Assembly (NCBI GenBank): GCA_019136325.1
Contig: JAGVUJ010000172.1
Span: forward strand, 1-34,440
Source: Deltaproteobacteria bacterium
Lineage (GTDB): Bacteria > Desulfobacterota > Syntrophia > Syntrophales > Smithellaceae
Direction: 5' to 3'
Length of the DNA: 34,440 bases
Shown here: in pieces, positions 1 through 7,635 of the stretch
How the letters are laid out: each line of letters begins with the position of its first letter
How positions within the stretch are numbered: position 1 is the stretch's first letter
Program-made: the position numbers and the translations under genes
The notes under the pieces: generated by a model
Seen by the model: only the letters and a program-made list of their open reading frames with translations
What the model was told of the DNA's origin: nothing
Databases searched by the model: none

Positions 1-855
1 ATAGGCGCCCAAATTGCGGCCGTCGGAAAATCCGTAAAGAAATACAAACCCGGCGATCGCGTATTTATCGCTCCCAAAGTGCCCTGCATGAAATGTTACT
101 ACTGCCGGAACGGGCACTATCCGCAGTGTGCCGAGATCAAAGAAAGGCTGCCCGGCGGTTTTGCCGAATACATCCTTGTTCCGGAAATTTTAATAAAAAA
201 CGGAACGTATCTGCTGCCCGACAGCATTGACTATGACCAAAGCACATTCATCGAGCCGCTCGCCTGCGTCGTCCGTGCGCAAAGGCTCGCCGGTGTGAAA
301 AAAGGCCAAACGGTTTTGGTTATTGGCTGCGGCATGTCCGGTTTACTCAACATAAAACTGGCCGCAACCAAAGGATGCAAAATCATCGCCGCCGACATCA
401 ACCGGAAGAAATTGGACGTTGCCCGGGAAATGGGCGCCGATAGTGTGATCAACGCGGCCGATGATATTTCAAAACGCCTGACGGAACAGACCGGCAGAAA
501 AGCCGATATTGTTTTTTTATGCGCTGCCGCCGATTCCGCCGTCGAGCAGGCCTGGCAATGCGTGGACAAAGGCGGCGTAGTTGTGCTCTTCGCCGTTCCG
601 GGACCGGACAGGAAAGTGGTCGTTCCGATCAATGATTTCTGGATGAAGGAAATTACCGTCCTTACTTCTTACTACTGCGGCCCGCCCGATATTATTGAAG
701 CGATGAAATTAATAGAATGGCAAACGGTTTCCGTGGAGGATCTGATTACACACCGGATTCCTTTAACGGATATCGTCAAAGGGTTTCAACTGGTCGTTGA
801 CGGACGGGACTCCATCAAGGTCATTATTAAACCGCAGGATCCGACGGCCCTTTAA
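1..855 (+). CDS. Zinc-dependent medium-chain alcohol dehydrogenase, 3' part (start outside window)
   Basis: The reading frame is open from the first base, so the N-terminus with the first catalytic zinc ligands is missing. The structural-zinc knuckle is visible as CMKCYYCRNGHYPQC, spaced C-x2-C-x2-C-x7-C. A Rossmann motif follows (VLVIGCGMSGLL), and the Glu of FIEPLACVVRA matches a catalytic-zinc ligand region in sorbitol/threonine dehydrogenases. Family knowledge: NAD(P)-dependent cytoplasmic oxidation of an alcohol or polyol. The substrate cannot be read from the sequence; sorbitol- or threonine-dehydrogenase-like is my closest match. The gene ends 7 bp before the stop codon of the convergent lipoprotein gene. 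I am confident of the superfamily and not of the substrate. Confidence 0.9.
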   Translation: MGAQIAAVGKSVKKYKPGDRVFIAPKVPCMKCYYCRNGHYPQCAEIKERLPGGFAEYILVPEILIKNGTYLLPDSIDYDQSTFIEPLACVVRAQRLAGVKKGQTVLVIGCGMSGLLNIKLAATKGCKIIAADINRKKLDVAREMGADSVINAADDISKRLTEQTGRKADIVFLCAAADSAVEQAWQCVDKGGVVVLFAVPGPDRKVVVPINDFWMKEITVLTSYYCGPPDIIEAMKLIEWQTVSVEDLITHRIPLTDIVKGFQLVVDGRDSIKVIIKPQDPTAL

Positions 856-862
856 ATTCGTT

Positions 863-1546
863 TTAATTGGCGGTTGCTTCCTTAATCGTCTGCGCCACTT
901 TTTTATCCTCAAAAAGTTTTTCGATGGCATCGGACAGAACCATATCAGCCTGCTGCCCCAGAATATTTTCAGAAAACAAAACATGTTCCTGGGTGTAAAT
1001 GCTTTTCACGCGGGTTCTGTACAATATCCGGCCCCGGGCTGCATCCGCGATGACAACGGCCAGGGTCATATGCGTCTTGTAGGAATTCGTCAGATTTCCT
1101 TTCCGACAGGTGATCTCCAGCTCTTCTATATTGCCACCGATGAGAACGCCGGCATTCCCCATTGGAATTTTATCCTCTTTCAAATCCCATGGCTCATTAA
1201 TCTCGGTAATCCGATACCCGGCTTTTTTCAAATATTGCTTTATCCCATGGGCTACAGCCTTTGTCGGTTTGACATTGCGGGGAAAAACCAGAATCTTTGC
1301 GCCATTATTTTGAATCACGCGGCCGATGACCAGCGGGTCGTCAGTCTGACGCGTATCTGTGAATTCAGCGACGGCAACAGAGCCTGATGCCTGTCCGGCA
1401 ACTTTCAAATACGCGGGGATGACCGACTGCTCCCCGTCATAGTACATGTTGACACTGTAGAGTCTCGGCCCGGCGCACCCCGATAAACAAAAAGCAGAAA
1501 CGATTATCACGACGGTGAAAAGACGATAGATCGGTTTAAGATTCAT
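863..1546 (-). CDS. Outer-envelope lipoprotein, YajG-like
   Basis: The predicted protein has 227 residues, starting with an N-terminal basic stretch and hydrophobic segment that end in the lipobox LSGC, so the mature protein would begin at Cys24 and carry lipid. The chosen start is the ATG at 1546, which has GGGAG five bases upstream; a TTG eight codons earlier has no comparable site. The mature part contains VAVAEFTDTR and a later GVLIGGNIEELEI strand, a layout resembling YajG-type and related periplasmic lipoproteins that have a repeated alpha/beta core. No catalytic motif is visible. Ala at +2 is compatible with outer-membrane sorting. It is convergent with the dehydrogenase and divergent from the membrane-protein gene. 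The lipoprotein call is secure; the family call is tentative. Confidence 0.75.
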   Translation of the reverse strand: MNLKPIYRLFTVVIIVSAFCLSGCAGPRLYSVNMYYDGEQSVIPAYLKVAGQASGSVAVAEFTDTRQTDDPLVIGRVIQNNGAKILVFPRNVKPTKAVAHGIKQYLKKAGYRITEINEPWDLKEDKIPMGNAGVLIGGNIEELEITCRKGNLTNSYKTHMTLAVVIADAARGRILYRTRVKSIYTQEHVLFSENILGQQADMVLSDAIEKLFEDKKVAQTIKEATAN

Positions 1547-1616
1547 AAATGCTCCCTTTATTGTCTTCAAGCTGAATCATGAAACTTGACTTTTTTCTTT
1601 TTAATTTTGAACAATA

Positions 1617-1627
1617 TATAATATAAT
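1617..1627 (+). promoter_or_regulatory. Possible -10 elements for the 1710 membrane-protein gene
   Basis: Two overlapping perfect TATAAT hexamers (1617-1622 and 1622-1627) lie about 85-90 bases upstream of the ATG, in a very AT-rich stretch. No good -35 hexamer stands at 16-18 bp; a TTGACT at 1586 is 25 bp away, which is too far. The site is plausible but weak evidence. Confidence 0.3.
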
Positions 1628-1709
1628 CATACAAATTTGGCAAAGTAAAATATGGGAAGCATTGAAAACCTTAACCATCTTTTAACTCATAAATTTTAAG
1701 GAGGGCATT

Positions 1710-2363
1710 ATGACGGAAGCAACCCAACAAGCGTTATGCGGACTGAGAGATCTTACCATGATCAAATGGTATGTCATTCCCCTTTTGGCCATTGTCTTTT
1801 ATATTTACACGAGGGAAATCAAGGAGGCGCGCAAAAACGGCGACTGGAACGCGATTCTTGCCGGCCTGACCATTTTCGGCGTGGATTTTTTCAACGAAAC
1901 ATGGAACGGCTGGGTGATGTACCTGACGCAGCGTTCGGCTTTCTGGACAACTCCCGGCGATACGGCTCTGCGGACCCTGGTGGGTTGGAATATTGAAATC
2001 ATGTTCATGTTTCTTATTCTCGGCATTATTTACTACCACACCTTGTCTGAAAGTAAGAAAGAGAAAATTTTGGGTCTGCCGGAGAAATGGTTCTGGGCCA
2101 TCGGTTTCAGCGCCTTCTGCGTTTTTGTCGAATGCCTGCTCAACATCGGAGGCCATCTGGTCTGGGAATACCCGTTCTGGTATCTATCCTTCAAAGGCGT
2201 CTGGCTTATTTTCCTGATTGGCTATTTCCACTTTTTCTGTTTCGCCATTCTGGTCATCAGCCTGAAATCCATGAAGGCCAAGCTGACGACCGTTGGTATC
2301 ATCTACGCTGTGCCGGTCATTATGAACGTGCTGGCTTTCGGGTTCTGGGGCTGGAATTACTAA
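1710..2363 (+). CDS. Unrecognised multi-spanning membrane protein
   Basis: This 217-residue protein begins at an ATG with an excellent ribosome site (AAGGAGGG, 5 bases upstream). I do not recognise the family. By eye there are about six hydrophobic helices, at roughly 17-35, 48-66, 92-109, 126-150, 160-182 and 192-212. Unusually, conserved-looking polar residues lie within or at the ends of the helices: VDFFNETWNGW, WNIEIMF, VECLLNIGGHLVWEY and YFHFF. The protein is rich in Trp, Phe and Tyr. Such buried Asp, Glu, Asn and His residues often bind a metal, heme or proton in membrane proteins, but that is only an inference. It ends 3 bp from the stop of the convergent hemerythrin-like gene. It probably sits in the cytoplasmic membrane. 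Confidence 0.8.
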   Translation: MTEATQQALCGLRDLTMIKWYVIPLLAIVFYIYTREIKEARKNGDWNAILAGLTIFGVDFFNETWNGWVMYLTQRSAFWTTPGDTALRTLVGWNIEIMFMFLILGIIYYHTLSESKKEKILGLPEKWFWAIGFSAFCVFVECLLNIGGHLVWEYPFWYLSFKGVWLIFLIGYFHFFCFAILVISLKSMKAKLTTVGIIYAVPVIMNVLAFGFWGWNY

Positions 2364-2366
2364 AAG

Positions 2367-2903
2367 TTAAAGCGCAACATAGTCGTCAAGGACCTTATTA
2401 TATTTTTCGTGAATCATTTTGCGGTCGAATTCCCAGAATTCGGCAAGCATTCTGGTTTGCTCTTCCTTGTCAAAATATTCCTGACAGGGATAAAAAAAAT
2501 GTTTATCTTCCTTTTCGATATGTTTGGGATAAAAGTTGCCCAACTGCCTCGCCGCATCAATAATCCGGGGTAATTCATCTTGATTGCCCTGCAGGTATTT
2601 ATTTTTTGCCGCGACCAGCGCGGCCGTTGTTTTTCTGCCCCAGACATGCTCATCAAGCAGTTCCTGCATGATTTTCTTCAATTCGGGAGTAAGTTCTTTT
2701 TTTGCCAGATCTCTGAAAAGAATTTCCTCTTCCTTGCCATGATGCGTTCGGTCGGCATAAACACGGATGAAATCAACGGCCATATCAATAATCAGCGGGT
2801 TAACCTTTCGGATCTTTTCCACGTGATCCATGTGACGCATCATCGAAGCAAGCATTTTTTCAATTAATCTGTGTTCCCACATTAACGGACCGATGGGTTT
2901 CAT
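2367..2903 (-). CDS. Hemerythrin-like HHE domain protein
   Basis: The 178-residue product starts at the ATG at 2903, preceded by a strong AAAGGAGG site; a GTG further upstream lacks one. The hemerythrin ligand pattern is clear: His11 in WEHRLIEKM, H55-x3-E59 in THHGKEEEILF, a His in LLDEHVWGR, and H-x4-D in KHIEKEDKHFF. In the family these residues bind a di-iron site that can carry or sense O2 or NO, or store iron. The protein has no signal peptide, so it should be cytoplasmic. An extended -10 promoter with an adjacent palindrome lies immediately upstream. Near neighbours include metal uptake genes and sodB, consistent with an oxygen or nitrosative defence role in an anaerobe. That role is inferred from context. 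Confidence 0.88.
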   Translation of the reverse strand: MKPIGPLMWEHRLIEKMLASMMRHMDHVEKIRKVNPLIIDMAVDFIRVYADRTHHGKEEEILFRDLAKKELTPELKKIMQELLDEHVWGRKTTAALVAAKNKYLQGNQDELPRIIDAARQLGNFYPKHIEKEDKHFFYPCQEYFDKEEQTRMLAEFWEFDRKMIHEKYNKVLDDYVAL

Positions 2904-2938
2904 AGTCCTGCCTCCTTTTTTGAATTTGCAATGTTTCA

Positions 2939-2947
2939 CTTATATCA
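2939..2947 (-). promoter_or_regulatory. Extended -10 promoter of the hemerythrin-like gene
   Basis: Reading the minus strand, TGATATAAG gives TG-N-TATAAG, an extended -10 element. Transcription would start near 2932, leaving a leader of about 29 bases that contains the AAAGGAGG site. No -35 hexamer is present at 17 bp, so help from an activator is plausible. Confidence 0.45.
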
Positions 2948-2970
2948 TGAATCAGATTTTTTTTCATCGT

Positions 2971-2982
2971 TTGAATATTCAA
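2971..2982. promoter_or_regulatory. Perfect 12-bp palindrome, candidate operator
   Basis: The sequence TTGAATATTCAA is fully self-complementary, and the similarity extends outward with one bulge (CATC on the left, GATG on the right). Its centre is about 45 bp upstream of the predicted hemerythrin transcription start, where class II activators bind. The half-site spacing (TTGA-N4-TCAA) is two bases shorter than the standard FNR/Dnr site, so I do not assign a regulator. Confidence 0.35.
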
Positions 2983-3052
2983 TGATGGATATATGTTGCA
3001 TCGCTGTTTCATTTCTGGTAATTTTTTACACTGATATTTGACTGAAAAGGAT

Positions 3053-3082
3053 TTGACTTCCTTGCAAAAAGCCGGATATTAG
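3053..3082 (+). promoter_or_regulatory. Candidate sigma70 promoter of the metal-uptake operon
   Basis: TTGACT at 3053-3058 matches five of six -35 bases, and TATTAG at 3077-3082 matches four of six -10 bases, with an 18-bp spacer. Transcription would start about 80 bases before the substrate-binding protein gene. I could not identify a convincing Zur or Fur operator. Confidence 0.4.
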
Positions 3083-3171
3083 AAACCGGATTTAATGTGT
3101 CGTATTTTTGCTCAGAATAACACGGCATAATTAAATCTTTACGATCAACGCTGCCATGAGAAAGAAGATTG

Positions 3172-4140
3172 ATGATGTTTTTAAAAAGAATACCGCGGTT
3201 GATACTGTTTTGTTTAATTTTAATTTTAATTTTTTCCTGTCAACAGGCCAACGATCCCGATCCGAAAGATAAGAAGCTCCGTGTCATTGCCACAATTTTT
3301 CCCGTTTACGATTTCGCCCGCAATATCGGCGGTGATAAAATCAACATTAAAATGCTCCTGCCGCCGGGAACGGACGCTCACCATTACGAGTTGAGACCTG
3401 AAGATATCGTCAGAGTCACAAAAGCCGATGTTTTCCTCTTTACCAATTTCGAACTGGAACAGTGGGCCTATAAAATTATCAAGGCCGCCGATAAAAACAC
3501 CAATATGCTGGCGGTGGAAACCGGTAATGGCGCAATTTTACTGCCGCTGGATCAAGAAGAAGCCAATCATGACACTCATGAAAATCATGACGGGCATGTA
3601 TCCCGGTTTGATCCGCACATCTGGCTGGATATGGATAACGCGCAGAAGATGGTGGATAATATCACGGACGCTTTCATTCAGAAAGATCCGCGCAACAGCG
3701 ACTATTATTTAAAGAATGCCGGTGACTACAAACGTAAATTGGTGAACATGGATCAACGATATCGAACGGCACTGGCTGCATGCAAAACGAGGACGGTCCT
3801 GCACGCCGGACACTGGGCCTTCGCCTATCTGGCCGCAAGATATCATCTGCAATATATCGCGGCTTACAATGTTTTTGCCGACGCGGAACCGGCGCCGCAA
3901 CAGATTTTTGTTTTAATCGATCAGATCAAAAATGAAAAAGTGTCTCATGTATATTATGAAGACATGATGAATCCCCGCCTGGCAAAAACAATCGCCAGCG
4001 AAACTGGCGCCGGTTTGTTAAAACTCAATAACGGACACGATATCAGCAAAGCGGATATCAACAAGGGAGAAACATTTCTCTCGTTAATGGAAAAAAATTT
4101 GATCAGTTTGCAGAAAGGATTGCAATGTCCGAAACAATAA
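3172..4140 (+). CDS. znuA: Metal ABC transporter substrate-binding lipoprotein, ZnuA/TroA family
   Basis: The protein captures a divalent metal, most likely zinc, outside the membrane and delivers it to the permease. It starts at the ATG at 3172 after an AGAAAGAAG site and has a hydrophobic signal ending in IFSC, so it should be a lipoprotein. Cluster A-I features are present: early GTDAHHYE (first ligand His), a short His/Asp-rich loop (NHDTHENHDGH) followed by DPHIWLD (second His), HAGHWAF (third His) and a C-terminal Glu/Asp region. The His-rich loop favours zinc over manganese. The ATPase gene begins inside the last 16 bases, and the permease gene then overlaps the ATPase gene, so these form one transcription unit. 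Confidence 0.9.
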   Translation: MMFLKRIPRLILFCLILILIFSCQQANDPDPKDKKLRVIATIFPVYDFARNIGGDKINIKMLLPPGTDAHHYELRPEDIVRVTKADVFLFTNFELEQWAYKIIKAADKNTNMLAVETGNGAILLPLDQEEANHDTHENHDGHVSRFDPHIWLDMDNAQKMVDNITDAFIQKDPRNSDYYLKNAGDYKRKLVNMDQRYRTALAACKTRTVLHAGHWAFAYLAARYHLQYIAAYNVFADAEPAPQQIFVLIDQIKNEKVSHVYYEDMMNPRLAKTIASETGAGLLKLNNGHDISKADINKGETFLSLMEKNLISLQKGLQCPKQ

Positions 4141-4874
4141 TCAGCATTGAGAATCTTTCTTTCTGTTATCAAGGCGCGGAAGCCATCAGCAATATTTCGT
4201 TCGTTGTCAACTCAGGCGATTATCTGGGAATCGCCGGTTCCAACGGCTCCGGCAAAAGCACTCTCATCAAAAATATTCTCGGTATTCTTGAACCGCAGAA
4301 GGGAAACATCAGACTCTTCGGACAGCCCCTAACCTCTTTTAATCAGTGGCACAGAATCGGCTACTTGCCGCAAAGAATCAATGCGCTGAATTACCACTTT
4401 CCCTGTACCGCCGCTGAAATTGTACAACTGGGAATAAAGAAACGAAATCCGGCTGATTTGAAAAGCATCCTTGCACAGATGGGGATAGCTCATCTTGCCG
4501 GCAAGCTCATCGGTGAATTATCTTACGGCGAACAACAAAGAGTGATGCTGGCGCGGGCCTTAATCCGGAAACCGGATTTGCTGATATTTGACGAACCGAC
4601 GACCGCCCTGGATCCGGAAACGAGAGATGTTTTCTATACGCTTACGGAAGAGGTGAATCGAACCGGAACAACAGTGGTTCTGGTCACGCATGACACCGGC
4701 ATTATCGGGAAATACGCCCGTAACCTCCTTTATATGGATAAGAAAATAATATTTTTCGGAACGTTTGAAGACTTCTGCGCCTCAACGGATATGACCGGAT
4801 TTTTCGGACCAAACAGTCAGCACGTCATTTGTCATCAGCACGATAAAAAGGGAAATGGCCTCACATGGAATTAA
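4125..4874 (+). CDS. znuC: Metal ABC transporter ATPase, ZnuC/TroB type
   Basis: The 249-residue protein has all ABC ATPase motifs: Walker A GSNGSGKST (38-46), Q-loop region YLPQR, signature LSYGEQQR, Walker B LLIFDEPTTALD and the H-loop VLVTHD. It powers the metal permease from the cytoplasmic side. The start overlaps the end of the substrate-binding gene by 16 bases and uses AGAAAGGA as ribosome site, pointing to translational coupling. The length is normal for ZnuC/TroB. The metal assignment rests on the His-rich loop of the binding protein. The substrate is therefore less certain than the mechanism. Confidence 0.92.
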   Translation: MSETIISIENLSFCYQGAEAISNISFVVNSGDYLGIAGSNGSGKSTLIKNILGILEPQKGNIRLFGQPLTSFNQWHRIGYLPQRINALNYHFPCTAAEIVQLGIKKRNPADLKSILAQMGIAHLAGKLIGELSYGEQQRVMLARALIRKPDLLIFDEPTTALDPETRDVFYTLTEEVNRTGTTVVLVTHDTGIIGKYARNLLYMDKKIIFFGTFEDFCASTDMTGFFGPNSQHVICHQHDKKGNGLTWN

Positions 4875-5692
4875 GCAGCATTCTCAATTACGAATTTGTG
4901 CAGCGCGCGTTTCTGGGAGGCATCCTGATTGCCGTCATCGCTTCCATCCTGGGAGTGTTTCTTGTTTTACGCCGTTTTTCTCTCATTGGTGACGGTCTTT
5001 CCCATGTTACTTTCGGAAGCGTTGCCGTGGTCATGCTGCTGGGCGTCAGTCCGGTCTACATTACACTGGCGGCGCTGCCTCTGGTGATGTTGTCTTCTCT
5101 GGCCATTCTGAAACTGACCCAGTCAAAACGCATTCAGGGAGATGCGGCCATCGGTATCGTTTCCTCCATTGGAATTGCCGCGGGCATTATCCTGGCCAGT
5201 TTATCCGGCGGGTATAATCTCGATTTATTCAGCTATCTTTTCGGAAATATTCTCACAGTCACTCATACGGAGATATTGCTTTCACTGATCGTTTTATTTA
5301 CCGTCATTGCCACAATCGTATTGTTCTATGACGATCTTCTTGCCCTTACGTTCGATGAAGAACTGGCCCTGACCATGGGGGTGAAAACAAAGAGAATTAA
5401 TATGATTCTTTTTCTGCTTACGGCAATAGCCGCTGTTTTGGCAATGAAAGTCGCCGGGATCATGCTTGTTTCAGCAATGCTTATTATTCCTCCCCTGACC
5501 GCTCTGCAGTTATCTCTCGGGTTCCGGATGACCATGATCGCTTCTGTTTTATTCTCAATACTATCGGTAACTTTCGGGCTTATCATTGCTTTTGTGTTGA
5601 ATTTACCGGCCGGAGGAACTATAGTGCTCCTGAACATATTCTTTCTTTTACTGGTTTTCGGCGTTAAAAAAATAATGTCTTCAACCCGTTAG
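4865..5692 (+). CDS. znuB: Metal ABC transporter permease, ZnuB/TroC type (ABC-3 family)
   Basis: This 275-residue integral membrane protein has eight or nine hydrophobic helices. Its typical family stretches include RRFSLIGDGLSHVTFG near residue 36-50, a mid-protein cytoplasmic segment ending in ALTMGVK that contacts the ATPase, and the region KVAGIMLVSAMLIIPP near residue 198-212. It forms the transmembrane channel of the metal importer. The gene overlaps the ATPase gene by 10 bases and ends the operon. In the 90-bp gap to the next gene only a weak GGCT-TTCG-AGCC mini-hairpin is present, so read-through into the BASS-like gene is possible. Confidence 0.92.
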   Translation: MELSSILNYEFVQRAFLGGILIAVIASILGVFLVLRRFSLIGDGLSHVTFGSVAVVMLLGVSPVYITLAALPLVMLSSLAILKLTQSKRIQGDAAIGIVSSIGIAAGIILASLSGGYNLDLFSYLFGNILTVTHTEILLSLIVLFTVIATIVLFYDDLLALTFDEELALTMGVKTKRINMILFLLTAIAAVLAMKVAGIMLVSAMLIIPPLTALQLSLGFRMTMIASVLFSILSVTFGLIIAFVLNLPAGGTIVLLNIFFLLLVFGVKKIMSSTR

Positions 5693-5782
5693 ACGATTTA
5701 TACCCATACGGGGCTTTCGAGCCAATGGAAGCGAAGCTCATCACGGAGGCAGACAACAAGAATTTCTAACGAGGTAAAACAG

Positions 5783-6709
5783 ATGGCTCTTACCTTTCAG
5801 GAGCATCGCTGGAACATCATTTTCATTGTAGCGTTGATTTGCGGCATGGTTTTTCCCCAAGGCCTGCAAGTCGGCAGAATTCTGATTCTTCCCGCTTTAA
5901 TGGTCATCATAACCATTACCTTGCTCAGATTTCCCCGCGGTTTCTTCCGTCATCCCGGATCTCTTTTTTATTCCTCCATAAGAGGTAATCTTCTGAATTA
6001 TCTCGTTCTGGGAAATTTCATTATCCTGACGGGCGCTTTTCTGATTCAGAAACAGGAGCTTTGGGCAGGCATGGTTCTGGTTGCCGCAATGCCGTCGTCG
6101 CTGGAAATCATTCTTTTGGGCATCTTATTGCGCATCGAAAAAAATTACGTTTTTACGTCCATTGCGGGAACGTTTCTCGGAACTTTGTTCATCATACCGT
6201 TGGTCGGTTTATGCTTTTTTAAATATATTAACCTGAATTATTGGAATATCATCGTTCTGATCCTGTGTCTGATCGTTCTGCCGCTGGTGATTTCACGGTT
6301 GGCTGTTGAAAAAGAATGGGATCATTTTATCAAAAAACATGAAGATGCGGCGCTCGATTACTGCTATTTTATAGTTTTTTACGCCATAACGGCCAACAGC
6401 AGAATTTTCCTCATGAATCTGTCGACAGAACTTGTCATGATCGCTTGCATAGCCTTTACCAGCACGTTCGTTTTTTATTTCCTCATCAGGAAAATAGGAC
6501 TCTATTTTCACGGACAGGAAAACAAAGTTAATTTTTTTATACTTTTGGGAACCATGAAGGATTGTGGTCTGGCCGGAGGCATCGCCCTCACCCTGTTTAA
6601 TCAGGAAGTCGCCGTCCCCGCTTTGATTTTTGCCGTTTTCACGTTCGTTTATATCAACTGGCTCAGATACAAGACGAGGAATGTTGGCGGCGAAAATCAA
6701 ACGCCGTAA
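5783..6709 (+). CDS. BASS-like (bile acid:sodium symporter fold) membrane transporter
   Basis: The 308-residue protein has about nine or ten hydrophobic helices and almost no soluble domain. The stretch GTMKDCGLAGGIALTLFNQEV (split here as GTMKDCGLAGG then IALTLFNQEV) resembles the second crossing region of the bile acid:sodium symporter superfamily, where an N/D-x-G-LA pattern binds sodium, and AAMPSSLEIILLGILL resembles the first. The family moves organic anions with sodium; the cargo here is unknown. The start has CGAGGT upstream. It lies between the znuABC genes and sodB and may be co-transcribed with the former. I cannot exclude another transporter family with the same inverted-repeat fold. 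Confidence 0.6.
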   Translation: MALTFQEHRWNIIFIVALICGMVFPQGLQVGRILILPALMVIITITLLRFPRGFFRHPGSLFYSSIRGNLLNYLVLGNFIILTGAFLIQKQELWAGMVLVAAMPSSLEIILLGILLRIEKNYVFTSIAGTFLGTLFIIPLVGLCFFKYINLNYWNIIVLILCLIVLPLVISRLAVEKEWDHFIKKHEDAALDYCYFIVFYAITANSRIFLMNLSTELVMIACIAFTSTFVFYFLIRKIGLYFHGQENKVNFFILLGTMKDCGLAGGIALTLFNQEVAVPALIFAVFTFVYINWLRYKTRNVGGENQTP

Positions 6710-6724
6710 AAATGTGTTATGAAT

Positions 6725-6752
6725 TTGACAAATTAAAAACATGAATTATTAT
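6725..6752 (+). promoter_or_regulatory. Strong sigma70 promoter of sodB
   Basis: A perfect TTGACA (6725-6730) is separated by 16 bp from TATTAT (6747-6752, five of six). A start near 6759 would give an untranslated leader of about 128 bases carrying the hairpins listed separately. Confidence 0.65.
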
Positions 6753-6801
6753 AAGACTAATATAGATGAAGGCGTGTTGATGGTATCCTGAGAGGCTTTG
6801 C

Positions 6802-6824
6802 TATCCCGATGCAGTGCCGGGATA
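6802..6824 (+). promoter_or_regulatory. sodB leader hairpin 1
   Basis: TATCCCG (6802-6808) and CGGGATA (6818-6824) form a perfect 7-bp stem around a 9-base loop inside the predicted sodB leader. Its right arm can alternatively pair with the left arm of hairpin 2. Confidence 0.5.
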
Positions 6825-6836
6825 AAAAGTTTTTAC

Positions 6837-6860
6837 TTTTCCCGCAATTCAGCGGGAAAA
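6837..6860 (+). promoter_or_regulatory. sodB leader hairpin 2
   Basis: TTTTCCCGC (6837-6845) and GCGGGAAAA (6852-6860) form a perfect 9-bp stem with a 6-base loop, ending 14 bases before the AAGGAG ribosome site of sodB. A weak T-rich run follows, so it could be an attenuator, a stability element or a protein-binding hairpin. Confidence 0.5.
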
Positions 6861-6887
6861 TAAAGTTTTTAGAAAAGGAGATTGAAC

Positions 6888-7484
6888 ATGGCTATATTAT
6901 TACCGGAACTCCCCTACGCAAAAGATGCTTTGGCGCCTGTGATCAGTGCCAACACTCTGGATTTTCATCATGGCAAACATCACAAGGCTTACGTGGACAA
7001 TTTAAACAAATTAATTGCCGGAACCGACCTTGAACAAAAATCACTCGAAGACATCATCACAACAACCGTAAACAACTCTGCCAAGACCGGAATATTCAAC
7101 AACGCCGCTCAGATATGGAACCACTCCTTCTACTGGCAGTGTCTGAAAAAAGCGGGAGGAGGCGTTCCCACCGGTAAAATCGCTGAAAAAATAAATGCCG
7201 GATGGGGAAGCTACGAAAAATTTGTCGAAGAGTTGAAAAACGCCGGCGTTACTCAGTTCGGCAGCGGCTGGGCCTGGCTTGTTTTAGACGGCAATCAGTT
7301 GAAAATAACGAAGACAGCCAACGCCGACACGCCTTTAGCCCACGGCCAAAAGGCGCTCTTAACCATCGATGTCTGGGAACATGCTTATTATCTGGATTAT
7401 CAAAACCGCCGACCGGATTATCTGGCCGCGGTTATTCAAAATTTAATTAACTGGGATTTCGTGAACGCAAATTTAGCAGGCTAG
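6888..7484 (+). CDS. sodB: Superoxide dismutase, Fe-type
   Basis: The enzyme converts superoxide to O2 and hydrogen peroxide in the cytoplasm. The start is the ATG at 6888, with AAGGAG seven bases upstream; a TTG two codons earlier is too close to that site. In the 198 residues the four metal ligands are His27 (LDFHHGKHH), His79 (WNHSFYW), Asp161 and His165 (DVWEHAYY). Gln75 in AAQIWNH and the stretch FGSGWAWL are typical of iron-containing rather than manganese-containing enzymes. It has its own promoter, a structured leader and a strong terminator after it, so it is probably a single-gene transcript. A SOD in a likely anaerobe suits transient oxygen exposure. Confidence 0.95.
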   Translation: MAILLPELPYAKDALAPVISANTLDFHHGKHHKAYVDNLNKLIAGTDLEQKSLEDIITTTVNNSAKTGIFNNAAQIWNHSFYWQCLKKAGGGVPTGKIAEKINAGWGSYEKFVEELKNAGVTQFGSGWAWLVLDGNQLKITKTANADTPLAHGQKALLTIDVWEHAYYLDYQNRRPDYLAAVIQNLINWDFVNANLAG

Positions 7485-7578
7485 AAATTATTTCCTGCGT
7501 TTTTCCGGCATGAAAATAATTTCGTTAACGCGCCGGAACATTAGGCTGATTATTTAAAAAGAATCACGTTGAACAAAG

Positions 7579-7612
7579 AAAAGGAGGCAGAATAAATGCC
7601 TCCTTTTTATAT
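7579..7612. terminator. Strong bidirectional intrinsic terminator
   Basis: A perfect 11-bp stem (7579-7589 with 7597-7607, core AGGAGGCA/TGCCTCCT) has a 7-base loop and is flanked by A's on the left and a T-rich run on the right. It lies between the convergent sodB and IHF-like genes and can serve both. Confidence 0.9.
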
Positions 7613-7635
7613 TTTATCCGAACAGGCAATAACGG

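Noticed and set aside
5725..5769. A 14-codon mini-gene between znuB and the BASS-like gene
   Set aside because: There is no well-placed ribosome site and no reason beyond an ATG and a stop to think it is translated.
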